Under the pieces are notes generated by a model, which saw only the letters and a list, made by a program, of their open reading frames with translations, was not told the origin of the DNA and did not search any database. Source: Betaproteobacteria bacterium HGW-Betaproteobacteria-9 (GTDB taxonomy: Bacteria > Pseudomonadota > Gammaproteobacteria > Burkholderiales > Burkholderiaceae_C). Taken from it: a stretch of 64,000 nt of DNA. Made by a program: the position numbers and the translations under genes. Numbering within the stretch: position 1 is the stretch's first letter; the number at the start of each line of letters is the position of its first letter. Location of the stretch: the NCBI GenBank assembly GCA_002842215.1, contig PHCC01000025.1:1-64000 (forward strand). The letters run 5' to 3'. Positions 1 to 8,092 of the stretch are shown here, piece by piece.

Positions 1-3000
1 AGGGGCCCGTCTGGTGGCGAGTTCGGACCTGCGATCACCATGACCGTGCCGTCTCCGAACTGCAAGCGCTCGATGTTGAACAGGCGATCAGTGCCGTCGT
101 CGAGGTTGTTCTGGGGCGTGAGATGCGCAACAGTGATCGAGCCATCGTCATTGTTGGTAAAGGCGTACTCGGAACGGAGTCCACGGTAGACTGCAGTGTC
201 CACAGCGGCATTCAAGCTGTCGCCGTCCAGGATCATCCGCTCGATGCTTAACTGCCCGGGGTTGAGGGTGCGGTCGAACATGAGGTTGTCGAGCGAGCGC
301 CCGCCGTAGAGCTCATCGCCCGTCAGGCTGTAGACCTTGCTGCCCAGATCGTCGGCCCATGCAATGGCGTTGCCTTGGGCATCGTTGATGCCGATGCGCA
401 CATTGAGCCAGCGATCCCCGTCAATGATGTCGTTGCCTGCCTTGCCTTGCAGGATGTCGCTGCCGCCGCCGCCGAGCAGGATGTCGGCTGCTGTGTCATA
501 GATCGTGATGGCATTGCCGGCGGCGTCGCGCTCCACAGCGGATTCGTCGAACACGATCGCTGTTTCCTGCTTTCCTGCCGCGGTGAACGTGACCCGGTTC
601 AGATGGGCCACCAGAACATCCAGCCCTTCGATGCGATCCACACCCGACTGCAGCAGCGCGTTGGCGTAGGAGGCGAACGGCGAGTCCGGATTGAACTGGG
701 CGGCAGCACCGGCTTCTTCGTCGTAGGCACCAATGATGACCTCGCGGCCGGTGAGTATGTCGTCGTGCTCCCAGCCCGACAGGCCTTCCACCAGGTCAAA
801 CCGGTCTCGCAGGATATTGGCCTGCTGGTTCACAAAGATCGGGATACCCAGGTCTGAATCGGCCCCCTGTGCTGCGCCTTTGTGGATGGCCCAGTCGAAA
901 CCGGCCATGCCGTTGTTGCGCTGGATGCCGGTGCCCTGGAACATGATGTCATCGCCCGACTCGGCGTCGTAATCGTTGTCGTTGCCGCGGCCGTTGAGCA
1001 CATCGTGGCCGATGATGGTGCTGTTGAAAAAGAGCTCTGTGTTTTCGCCCGCCAGCGTGTCGAAGCTGTCGCCGCCTTCGAGCCAGTCGTCGCCCTCGTT
1101 GCCGGCCACGAAGCTCAGGCCGTCAGGGCCGCGCACGAAGTCGTTGCCTTCGCCAGCGGTGATGGTCTTGCCGTCGACACCTCCGAAGATGAAGTCCTGG
1201 CCGCGGCCACCGAAGATCAGGTCGAGGCCGTTGCCTCCGTTGATGACGTCGTTGCCGTCGTCGCCGTGGATCACGTCTGCGGCGCCCGAGTCGGTGCCGG
1301 AGTCTGTGAGGATGTCGTCGCCCGCACCGCCGAAGAGGTGGTCGACCCCGAAGCCGCCTTCGAGCCGGTCGTTGCCGCCGTCGCCCCAGAGCGTGTCGTC
1401 GCCCTCGCCGCCGATCAGGGTGTTGTCCTGCTCGGTCCCGCCGAGCACCACATGGTCACCACCGGTGTATCGAAGGTAGTCGTCGACACCGTCGCTGTCG
1501 GTGTCCTGCCGGATGACCATCGGGCTGATGGCGTCGAGGATGGCGTTGTCGTGTGTCGGGTCGGCCAGTTTCTGGCGTGCCTGGTCGAGCTCCAGGATGT
1601 GGTCCGGCGTGAGGAAGAGTGAGCTCGGGAGGTGGGTGGCGTTCGGATTGCCGAGGTCGGTGTTGCGCATCACCAGCTCGGCAAAGGAGTCGGCCTCCAG
1701 CTGGTTGAGCAGGTTCATGCCCTGGGCGCGACTGAGGTAGTAGAAGCGGTCACCATCCTGCAGCTGCTCCATCTGCACCTCGAAAACGAAGTTGAAGGTG
1801 GTGCCGAGCTGGCCACCAAAGGCCATCTTTTTCTCGGCGAGGCCGCCGATCCAGAAGTCCACCTGGTTCAGGCCGCCCAGGTCACCACCGGTCCAGCCAT
1901 TGGTGGCGTTGAGAAAGTCCAGTCGGTCGGCCGGCGCACCCTCGCCACCCAGAACCAGCAGCGTGGCGGCATCGCGTTTTTCCTCCAGCGTGGTGGCTGC
2001 GGTGATGCTGCCGTGGGTACCGTAGGCGGCGATGAAGTTGATGATCGAGGCCGGGTGCTTGATCGCCAGGGCAAAGTCGAACCAGCTCTCGTAGGGCTTG
2101 AGGGTGGTGTCGTTGGTTTGCTCGAAGAACTGCCGGCGGGCCTCGTTGAGCGAGGGCACGCCAGTGTCGCGTCCTCGGGCGATGTTCAGTGCGCCCAGGT
2201 CCAGCGGCAGACCCACGAGGTTGTTGCGCAGCGCCTCGGTGAGGAACTCGTCGATCTCGTTGCCCACCTGGCGGCTCATGCCGCGGATGATGGCGCCGGC
2301 GGACTCATCGGAGTCCACGCCGCTGGCCACGTATTCGACCGGGTCGAGGAAGGCTTCAATCAAGCCGATGTTGTCCGAGGTCTGACCGTCGGCGCCAAGG
2401 CGGTCCACCGTCTCGGTCAGCATGGAGTGGCCAAAGCGGTACACCACGTGGGCGAACTCGGCCACGATGGCCGGGTCGATGTCCACCGAGTTGGAAAACA
2501 GGAAGGGGTCGACGTCGGGCGAGATCAGACGCGCGAACTCTTCGAACACCAGGTGCTGGTACACCATCTCGGTGCTGAAGCGGGCCGCCTGGAACAGCCG
2601 TTCTCCGTTCCAGAGCAGACCTGTCGGGTCGTCTGGCACGCTGTCGACCGGCACCAGCAGCCACTGGTTGAGAAAGGTCAGGTCACCGCTGGCGATCAGC
2701 TCGTGCTGGATCTGCTCGATCCGGGTGTTGTGTTCGCTGTGGAACACGTGGTGCACCGCGGTCAGTCCGATGTTTTCATTGCCGCGGCCGTCGCCGACGA
2801 TGAAGTGCTGGTCCAGCAGTTCGTTGTCATAGGTGGTGGCGACACCAAACCCGTTGAGCGGGATCGCATTGCCAGTGTCGCTGTCCGCGTCGGCCGTGGT
2901 GACCACGGCAGCGGTGGTCGGGTCGCGGTCGTCGTCGACCACGCCGGGCGCTGCGCTGTGAGCGATGTCGTTGAGGAAGGCGCGGCCGGCACCAATGGCC

Positions 3001-5006
3001 GAGCTGGCCAGGGCCGGCGCACCGGGGTCTCCCTCGATCAGACCGGCCGATGTGACGAGCTGGGCGTAGCCATTGGCACCGGGGATGAATTTGCCGTACA
3101 GGTCGGCAGCCACCAGCGGCACACGGTGCACGTCCAGGTCGGTCAGCTGGATGCCCAGCATGTCCAGCGCCTGGGCCTTGATGTCGGCCCAGGTGGGTGG
3201 CCCGCCGTGGGCGCCTTCGAGCATGTGGCCGGTGGCGACCGTGCGCAGCACTCCGTCAATTTCGACACGCGCGTATTCGCGCAGAAACACCTGGTGCGAT
3301 TCGTGCGAGGTGTAGACCTGATTCAGGTCGATGAATGGCGTGGTCTCGTTGTTGTGCTCGCGGATATCGTCGCCGGTGCCCAGCACGCCGTCGGCACCGG
3401 GCTGGTTGGTGGCACGGGTCAGCACCATGAAGTTGGTCGGGCTGCCCTCCACGTACAGCGGGTCATCGGGCAGGAGGGGCATGTAGACAGTGCCACTGCC
3501 GCCCTTGGACACCAGGTCCAGACCGTGGTCGAAGAACTGCCCGAACAGCGTGAGGAAGCCGTTGAAGGACGCGGTGTCACCCAGGTCGGGCATCACATTG
3601 GGGATCGCCAGCGAGAGTTCGTTGACCTCGAAATCCAGCCCGAGTTGAGTCGGCAGCTCCAGCAGGGCCTGGCTCGCGGTGTCCACCGCGGCCTGTGTGC
3701 TGCCCAGCGTTTGAGCGGCTGCGTCGGCTGCATTCTGGGCCACCGTGGCGTCGGCCGCCGCGGTATCGGCGGTGGCTTGCGAAGCCAGGGCCACACTGGC
3801 CAGCGCGTCAGCGGCCGCCTGCGAGTTTTGCGCCACCGATGCGACCGCGTCGGCCTCCAGCTGCGCGGCCCCCAGTGCGGTGTTGGCGGCGTCCAGCGCG
3901 TCCGATGCCGCTTGGGCGGCCGCCACCGCGTCCAGCCAGGCGGCTTCGTTGTTGGCCAGCAAGGTCTGGGCCGTCGCTTGTGCCAGTTGGGACGTGGCGG
4001 CGACCGTGGCGGAGCTTGAAAAGCCGGTCAGCGCCGTCATGGCCCCTGCCTGTGCGTCGGTTGCGGCCGCGCTGGCCAGATCCACCACAGCCTGCAGGGC
4101 GTCGATCACGCTCTGGTCCGCTCCGCTCTCCACCATTTCGTCGAGCAAAGCCTGGGCATCCGCCAACTCGCCGGCCCGCACGTAGGAAAGGGCCGCCGCG
4201 TCGCCGTAGGCTTCCAGGGCTGCGTCGCGGGCGACCGCGTCCACACTGGCCTGCGCGGTGGCTGCGGCCAGGGCCGCTACTGCGTTGTTGAAGGCCGTGA
4301 GGGCGTCTGCTTCGGCTGCGACGGCCGCCGTGGCCGCGTTTTGCGCCAAGTCCGCAGCATTCTGTGCGTCGTCGAGAATCTGCAGCCCGGCGTCGGCCAG
4401 CGCCTGATCGGCGTTGGCCAGACCCTGTGCGGCGAGTGCCGCGGCTGCATCTTCGGCGGCCACCTGGGCGGCGCTGGCGGCGACTGCCTGGGCCGCGAGC
4501 AGCGTGGCCTGGGCGGCATCGTTCGCCTGTTGCACGGCGGGCAATGCGGCCTGTGCGGTCTGGACGGCGAGTACGGCAGCGAGGTAGGCCGCGGCATCGC
4601 CCTGCGGATCGGTTGATCCCAGCGCTGTCAGCGCGGCGACGATGGCCGCCGGGTTGTTGATCGACTGGTCGGAGATCAGGTTGCTGATGGTGCGGGGCTC
4701 GGAGTCGTAGACAGAGCCGCTGGTCTGGCTGTAGGACGTCGCCTGACCGGAGTACGGGCTGGTTTCGGCGCCAATGAACACCGGTGTGAGCAGGCGGGGC
4801 ATGGTCTGGTCGGCCGATCCATAGTCGGTGTGGATCAGGTTGTTGTACTGGCCACTGACAGTGCGCAAGCCGTAAGGCACCAGGTTGCCCAGTGATGCAC
4901 CTTGGGCGTCGGTGAGCTGGGTGTAATTGGACTGAACATGCCGCTCTGCGATCTGGATGTCCGCCAGCATGCGGGTCAGGTCATGGAGGTTGAGATGAAA
5001 TGACAT
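1..5006 (-). CDS. Giant secreted haem peroxidase with RTX repeats (3' end outside the window)
   Basis: Animal-type (peroxinectin/myeloperoxidase-like) haem peroxidase followed by RTX calcium-binding repeats, at least 1668 codons. It starts at ATG 5006, preceded by an AAGGGGAAA ribosome-binding site. Seen on the minus strand: distal motif LFGQFFDHGLDL near 3540, GDGRGNENIGL (catalytic Arg and haem-linking Glu of the family) near 2745, and proximal VYRFGHSML near 2440. Glycine/aspartate nonapeptides such as GGEGDDTLWGDGGNDRLEGG lie at about 1000-1480. Between the N-terminal ISNLISDQ motif (about 4670) and the distal His motif sits an alanine-rich stretch of roughly 300 residues, predicted helical, that the paralogue at 61807 lacks. 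No N-terminal signal peptide is visible, as expected for type I secretion through a C-terminal signal, which would lie outside the window. Family members act in surface adhesion or oxidation; the role here is inference. Confidence 0.9.
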   Translation of the reverse strand, partial: MSFHLNLHDLTRMLADIQIAERHVQSNYTQLTDAQGASLGNLVPYGLRTVSGQYNNLIHTDYGSADQTMPRLLTPVFIGAETSPYSGQATSYSQTSGSVYDSEPRTISNLISDQSINNPAAIVAALTALGSTDPQGDAAAYLAAVLAVQTAQAALPAVQQANDAAQATLLAAQAVAASAAQVAAEDAAAALAAQGLANADQALADAGLQILDDAQNAADLAQNAATAAVAAEADALTAFNNAVAALAAATAQASVDAVARDAALEAYGDAAALSYVRAGELADAQALLDEMVESGADQSVIDALQAVVDLASAAATDAQAGAMTALTGFSSSATVAATSQLAQATAQTLLANNEAAWLDAVAAAQAASDALDAANTALGAAQLEADAVASVAQNSQAAADALASVALASQATADTAAADATVAQNAADAAAQTLGSTQAAVDTASQALLELPTQLGLDFEVNELSLAIPNVMPDLGDTASFNGFLTLFGQFFDHGLDLVSKGGSGTVYMPLLPDDPLYVEGSPTNFMVLTRATNQPGADGVLGTGDDIREHNNETTPFIDLNQVYTSHESHQVFLREYARVEIDGVLRTVATGHMLEGAHGGPPTWADIKAQALDMLGIQLTDLDVHRVPLVAADLYGKFIPGANGYAQLVTSAGLIEGDPGAPALASSAIGAGRAFLNDIAHSAAPGVVDDDRDPTTAAVVTTADADSDTGNAIPLNGFGVATTYDNELLDQHFIVGDGRGNENIGLTAVHHVFHSEHNTRIEQIQHELIASGDLTFLNQWLLVPVDSVPDDPTGLLWNGERLFQAARFSTEMVYQHLVFEEFARLISPDVDPFLFSNSVDIDPAIVAEFAHVVYRFGHSMLTETVDRLGADGQTSDNIGLIEAFLDPVEYVASGVDSDESAGAIIRGMSRQVGNEIDEFLTEALRNNLVGLPLDLGALNIARGRDTGVPSLNEARRQFFEQTNDTTLKPYESWFDFALAIKHPASIINFIAAYGTHGSITAATTLEEKRDAATLLVLGGEGAPADRLDFLNATNGWTGGDLGGLNQVDFWIGGLAEKKMAFGGQLGTTFNFVFEVQMEQLQDGDRFYYLSRAQGMNLLNQLEADSFAELVMRNTDLGNPNATHLPSSLFLTPDHILELDQARQKLADPTHDNAILDAISPMVIRQDTDSDGVDDYLRYTGGDHVVLGGTEQDNTLIGGEGDDTLWGDGGNDRLEGGFGVDHLFGGAGDDILTDSGTDSGAADVIHGDDGNDVINGGNGLDLIFGGRGQDFIFGGVDGKTITAGEGNDFVRGPDGLSFVAGNEGDDWLEGGDSFDTLAGENTELFFNSTIIGHDVLNGRGNDNDYDAESGDDIMFQGTGIQRNNGMAGFDWAIHKGAAQGADSDLGIPIFVNQQANILRDRFDLVEGLSGWEHDDILTGREVIIGAYDEEAGAAAQFNPDSPFASYANALLQSGVDRIEGLDVLVAHLNRVTFTAAGKQETAIVFDESAVERDAAGNAITIYDTAADILLGGGGSDILQGKAGNDIIDGDRWLNVRIGINDAQGNAIAWADDLGSKVYSLTGDELYGGRSLDNLMFDRTLNPGQLSIERMILDGDSLNAAVDTAVYRGLRSEYAFTNNDDGSITVAHLTPQNNLDDGTDRLFNIERLQFGDGTVMVIAGPNSPPDGP
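3640..4600 (-). other. Alanine-rich helical insertion inside the peroxidase
   Basis: About 300 residues dominated by Ala with regularly spaced Gln, Asp and Glu (for example AAQVAAEDAAAALAAQGLAN). It interrupts the spacing between the N-terminal ISNLISDQ motif and the catalytic domain. The paralogue at 61807 has about 80 residues between the same two landmarks, against about 370 here. The composition suggests a long helical or coiled-coil stalk. No known domain was recognised. Confidence 0.75.
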
Positions 5007-5617
5007 GGAATTTCCCCTTGATCAGTTTGGCCTCGTGCCAACCCCGGAAGTGGGTTCGCAGACCCTTTCGGGTCGGAAGAATTCGGCGATCTGCTTACAC
5101 ATGTGTCTTTTCGTGTCGCCTTGGGGTGGAGTTTCCTTAGCCCCCCCGCTCGCGGGAATACCTACCCATTCCTACCCACCGTGATACCTAAAGCAGACAT
5201 GCAACTAAAGGCCTCAACACCTTCAACCACGGGCGCTGCGGCGGATTTCGTCTCTGTGAGCGGCTGTCGAGATGCCCTCAGGCATTCGGTAGCTGCAAAA
5301 TGAAACTTTAGAAACAAAACGTAAATGAATGCACCCATCGCAAACCCGGTAGCGGCCGATGGAGTGCATGGATTCCCGACCGGGTTTGTTACAGAGGTCA
5401 AGAATTCAACATGGTGGGCGAACAAGCCCGGTTGTCGGGAATCCGGTTCAGGCAAGCAGCCATTTGCCTGGGGACAGACGCTGTCAGTTGCAACATCTCG
5501 AAGCTCGATCGGGTCTCAGGCTGGCGTGCTCGAGGGCTGTTCTCCTGGCCCAAGTCCCGCCGTTCTTTCTCTTGGTAATATACGAACCAGCTACAAACCG
5601 TATACAAGGGGATTGCC
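5007..5617. other. Intergenic region between peroxidase and ParD-like gene
   Basis: Six hundred bases without a convincing gene; the short frames here have no family resemblance. It must hold the leftward promoter of the peroxidase and the rightward promoter of the ParD-like gene. A small stem-loop, GACCC-TTTC-GGGTC, is at 5061-5074, inside the likely peroxidase leader. The right end holds the inverted repeat listed at 5579-5604. Confidence 0.6.
5579..5604. promoter_or_regulatory. Inverted repeat upstream of the ParD-like gene, candidate autoregulatory operator
   Basis: TATACG at 5579-5584 and CGTATA at 5599-5604 are exact inverted arms separated by 14 bases, ending 13 bases before the start codon at 5618. 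Antitoxins of the ParD type usually bind such repeats in their own promoter. The assignment is inferred from position only. Confidence 0.4.
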
Positions 5618-5857
5618 ATGGGCATCATCAAGATTTCAGAGCAGATGCATGAAAACCTGCGTCTGACCAGTGGGGCGCTGAGCCGCTCCATGAACGCGCA
5701 GGCCGAACACTGGCTGCGTGTGGGCATGTTGTCGGAGCTGAACCCGGCGCTGTGCCACGGCGAGATCTGCCAGTTGCTGATCGAGTCGGAGCGGCAGGCG
5801 CCGGTGACGGCGAGTCTCAGGAGCGTGCCGCCCGCCGGCCTGGAGAAGGCGGCATGA
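5618..5857 (+). CDS. ParD-like antitoxin-family protein
   Basis: A 79-residue protein beginning MGIIKISEQMHENLRLTSGA, the pattern of the ParD-like antitoxin family (ribbon-helix-helix type N-terminus, then helices with RSMNAQAEHWLRVGMLSEL). Such proteins bind operator DNA and normally neutralise a co-transcribed toxin. AAGGGG just upstream serves as ribosome-binding site. Its stop overlaps the start of map in ATGA (5854-5857), so the two are translationally coupled. No toxin of the ParE or RelE type is present; the gene in the toxin position is methionine aminopeptidase. I have a memory of this pairing elsewhere in Proteobacteria but cannot verify it here. It could instead be a map-specific regulator. 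Confidence 0.8.
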   Translation: MGIIKISEQMHENLRLTSGALSRSMNAQAEHWLRVGMLSELNPALCHGEICQLLIESERQAPVTASLRSVPPAGLEKAA

Positions 5858-6708
5858 CGGGCGGTAAAAAGGTGAGCATCCGGACGCCGGCCGAGATCGA
5901 CATGGCGCGGCGCGCCGGGCACCTGGCCGCCGACGTGTTGCGCATGATCGGCGAACACGTGAAGCCGGGTGTGACCACGGACGAGCTGGACCGGCTGTGC
6001 CACGACTTCATCGTGCACGAGCTGAAGGCCATTCCGGCCAACATCGGTTACCACGGCTACCCGAAGACGATCTGCGCTTCGGTCAACCACGTGATCTGCC
6101 ACGGCATCCCGTCGGACAAGAAGCTGAAGGACGGTGACATCGTCAACATCGACGTGGCGCTGATCAAGGACGGCTGGTTCGGCGACACGAGCCGCATGTA
6201 TTGCGTGGGCGAGCCGGGCATTCTGGCCAAGCGCCTGGTGCGCACGACCTATGAGGCGATGCGCGCGGGCATCCAGCAGGTGCGCCCGGGCGCGACGCTG
6301 GGGGATGTGGGCCACGCGATCCAGACGGTGGCGCACGCGGCGGGTTTCAGCGTGGTGCGCGAGTACTGCGGCCACGGCATCGGGCAGATCTACCACGACG
6401 AGCCGCAGGTCTTGCACTACGGCCAGCGCAACACGGGTCTGAAGCTGGCGCCGGGCATGGTGTTCACGGTGGAGCCCATGATCAACGCGGGCAAGCGCGA
6501 GACCAAGGAGCTGTCGGACGGCTGGACGGTGGTCACCCGCGACCGCTCGCTCTCGGCGCAGTGGGAACACATGGTGGCGGTGACGGACACCGGCTTCGAG
6601 ATCCTCACGCCCTGGCCCGATGGCCTGGGCGATTACGCGGCGATCGAGCCGGCGGCGGTCAGCGCCGCGAGCCCGGTGGCCGCTGCAGCAACGGCTGCGG
6701 TGGCCTGA
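5854..6708 (+). CDS. map: Methionine aminopeptidase type I
   Basis: Removes the N-terminal Met from nascent proteins, using a two-metal centre. The 284-residue protein carries the complete ligand set: D100 (NIDVALIKDG), D111 (GDTSRMY), H174 (CGHGIG), E207 (FTVEPMI) and E238 (QWEHM), plus H83 of CHGIP in the substrate pocket. The ATG at 5854 was chosen because it overlaps the stop of the ParD-like gene and gives the usual N-terminus (KKVSIRTPAEIDMARRAG). Upstream in-frame codons only add sequence that overlaps the antitoxin gene. The C-terminus has an extra Ala-rich tail of about 25 residues (AAVSAASPVAAAATAAVA) beyond the catalytic fold. The main housekeeping map is commonly beside rpsB/tsf; that context is absent, so this may be an accessory copy. 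Confidence 0.95.
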   Translation: MTGGKKVSIRTPAEIDMARRAGHLAADVLRMIGEHVKPGVTTDELDRLCHDFIVHELKAIPANIGYHGYPKTICASVNHVICHGIPSDKKLKDGDIVNIDVALIKDGWFGDTSRMYCVGEPGILAKRLVRTTYEAMRAGIQQVRPGATLGDVGHAIQTVAHAAGFSVVREYCGHGIGQIYHDEPQVLHYGQRNTGLKLAPGMVFTVEPMINAGKRETKELSDGWTVVTRDRSLSAQWEHMVAVTDTGFEILTPWPDGLGDYAAIEPAAVSAASPVAAAATAAVA

Positions 6709-6714
6709 GCCGGC

Positions 6715-7242
6715 TCAGGCGCGGCGCCTGCGCCAGAGCCACACGCCGACGCCCAGCAGGGCGGCGTAGTTCAGCGCCATGAACCAGGGCTCGTTCCAGG
6801 CGATGCCGTCGAAACCCCAGTAGGTGACGGGGTAGAAGACGGGCGAAGGGTAGAAGTCGGCCGAGTGGGTGAACACATCGATCAATATGTGTGACCACCA
6901 GCCGAACAGCGGCAGCCAGAGCCAGCGCAGCCAGGCCCAGAGCAGGGCGGTGACCGCGGCGGCCACGAGGGCGCTGTGAAACACGCAGTGCACCTGGTGC
7001 GACCAGAACGCCACCGAGGCCGGGAAAGCGGGTTCGCTGCCCGGCAAGGCGGTGGCGTATTGGAGCCATTCGCCGGGTGTGCCGTTGGCCAGGGCCCAGG
7101 CCGCCACGGGCAGCGTGTGCACCACGTCGGGCACCACCGCCAGCGCCACCACCCAGGCCAGGGTGGGTTTGTCCACCGGCCTGGCGTTGGACAACGCCAC
7201 CAGACCGGCACCCGCCCACAACCCGTGCGCCAGGATGTCCAT
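6715..7242 (-). CDS. Membrane-bound metal-dependent hydrolase, YdjM-like
   Basis: A 175-residue inner-membrane protein with about four hydrophobic segments and the His/Asp pattern of the YdjM/DUF457 family: MDILAHGLW at the N-terminus, VPDVVH, WSHQVHCVFHS in the middle, and WWSHILIDVFTH. It ends in a basic WLWRRRRA tail. Family members are annotated as putative metal-dependent hydrolases of unknown substrate; some are SOS-regulated in enteric bacteria. It converges with map, with only six bases between the two stops. Biochemical function is unassigned. Confidence 0.75.
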   Translation of the reverse strand: MDILAHGLWAGAGLVALSNARPVDKPTLAWVVALAVVPDVVHTLPVAAWALANGTPGEWLQYATALPGSEPAFPASVAFWSHQVHCVFHSALVAAAVTALLWAWLRWLWLPLFGWWSHILIDVFTHSADFYPSPVFYPVTYWGFDGIAWNEPWFMALNYAALLGVGVWLWRRRRA

Positions 7243-7266
7243 GGTTCAGGCCCGGGTGTGCATGGC

Positions 7267-7509
7267 TCAGTAATGCGGCGGCAGCTCGTCGCGCAGGTTG
7301 CGCGCGGGCGCCGAGCCCTCGTCAGCGCCCTGGCGGCGCAGGTGGCCGAGCTCGCGCAGCAGCAGGTCAATCTGCTCCTGCTGGCGCGCCACCACGGCGT
7401 TCAGCGTGTCGAGCAGGTCGTCTGCGTAGCTGGCCTTGATCTCCAGTTCGGTGAGGCGGCGCTCGGTGTCGGCGGCAGATGCTGTGGGTGGGGTCGAAGC
7501 GGTGCTCAT
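7267..7509 (-). CDS. slyX: SlyX-like protein
   Basis: An 80-residue, strongly charged coiled-coil protein: TERRLTELEIKASYADDLLDTLNAVVARQQEQIDLLLREL followed by the C-terminal LPPHY characteristic of SlyX. The start ATG at 7509 gives the normal family length; the longer open frame upstream runs through the intergenic repeat and has no family support. SlyX has no established biochemical role. It lies between the membrane hydrolase gene and msrB, on the same strand. Confidence 0.88.
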   Translation of the reverse strand: MSTASTPPTASAADTERRLTELEIKASYADDLLDTLNAVVARQQEQIDLLLRELGHLRRQGADEGSAPARNLRDELPPHY

Positions 7510-7580
7510 GTGGCTATTGGACACCACGCCGGCGCGTGACCCGCAGCGCAAGAAACAACCCCAACCCAGGGAGACCGAGG

Positions 7581-7668
7581 GTCCGGCTTTGCCGGCCCAA
7601 GGTATCGCCCCCCTCCAAGCCGAAGGCGCCAGAGAGGGGGGAGGCGCCGAAGGCGACGCGGGGGGTGT
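7581..7668. repeat. GC-rich intergenic repeat, copy 1 (inverted orientation)
   Basis: Contains GGTCCGGCTTTGCCGGCCC and then paired C and G runs (CCCCCCTCC ... GGGGGGAGG) with GCCGAAGGCG. This is the reverse orientation of the repeat seen at 14139, 18218, 20548, 35257 and 38435. It sits between msrB and slyX. The CCGGC-loop-GCCGG hairpin could act as a transcript end, but it has no T-tract. Confidence 0.7.
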
Positions 7669-7673
7669 TTCCT

Positions 7674-8081
7674 TTACTCTGGCTGGTGTTCCAGCGAAGC
7701 GGAGTTCATGCAATAGCGCAGGCCCGAGGGCGCCGGGCCGTCTTCGAACACGTGGCCCAGGTGGGCGCCGCACTGGCTGCACACGGTTTCAACCCGCGCC
7801 ATGCCGTGGCTGCGGTCGGTGATCTCGGTGATGGCGCCGGGGATGGCCTTCCAGAAACTGGGCCAGCCGCAGCCAGCGTCGAACTTGGTGCCGGCGTCAA
7901 ACAGGTGGTTGCCGCAGCAGATGCAGTGGTAGCTGCCGTCGGCCCAGACTTCTTCGTATTTTCCGGTGAAGGGGCGCTCGGTGTGGGCGTGGCGGGTCAC
8001 TTCAAAGGCGGCGGGTTCGGCGCCTTTTTCAGCCAGCAGGGCGCGCCACTCGGCCTCGGTTTTCTGGATGGGGAACGTCAT
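7674..8081 (-). CDS. msrB: Peptide-methionine (R)-S-oxide reductase
   Basis: Reduces methionine-R-sulfoxide in proteins. The 135-residue protein has the zinc site C53xxC56 (CICC) and C101xxC104 (CSQC), the GCGWPSFW motif, and the catalytic Cys124 in [12 protein letters not shown] 8081 was chosen over an upstream in-frame start at 8105 because it begins the usual [12 protein letters not shown] sequence and avoids overlapping selO. It lies 11 bases after selO on the same strand, so the two are probably co-transcribed; both families are tied to redox stress and protein oxidation. Confidence 0.95.
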   Translation of the reverse strand: MTFPIQKTEAEWRALLAEKGAEPAAFEVTRHAHTERPFTGKYEEVWADGSYHCICCGNHLFDAGTKFDAGCGWPSFWKAIPGAITEITDRSHGMARVETVCSQCGAHLGHVFEDGPAPSGLRYCMNSASLEHQPE

Positions 8082-8092
8082 GGCGGGGTCCT

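Noticed and set aside
1000..1480. Possible CRISPR or tandem DNA repeat
   Set aside because: The periodicity is the 27-base coding period of RTX nonapeptides in the peroxidase, not spaced identical repeats.
1632..4019. A 795-codon plus-strand open frame
   Set aside because: It is antisense to the peroxidase gene, whose motifs and repeats are clear; the predicted product is a low-complexity Gly/Val/His/Arg sequence typical of a GC-rich shadow frame.
5398..6570. A 390-codon minus-strand open frame
   Set aside because: Antisense to map and the ParD-like gene; both of those have clear family motifs.
7581..7668. Possible mobile insertion sequence at the GC-rich repeats
   Set aside because: Units are under 100 bases with no transposase, no terminal repeats typical of IS elements and no target duplication visible.
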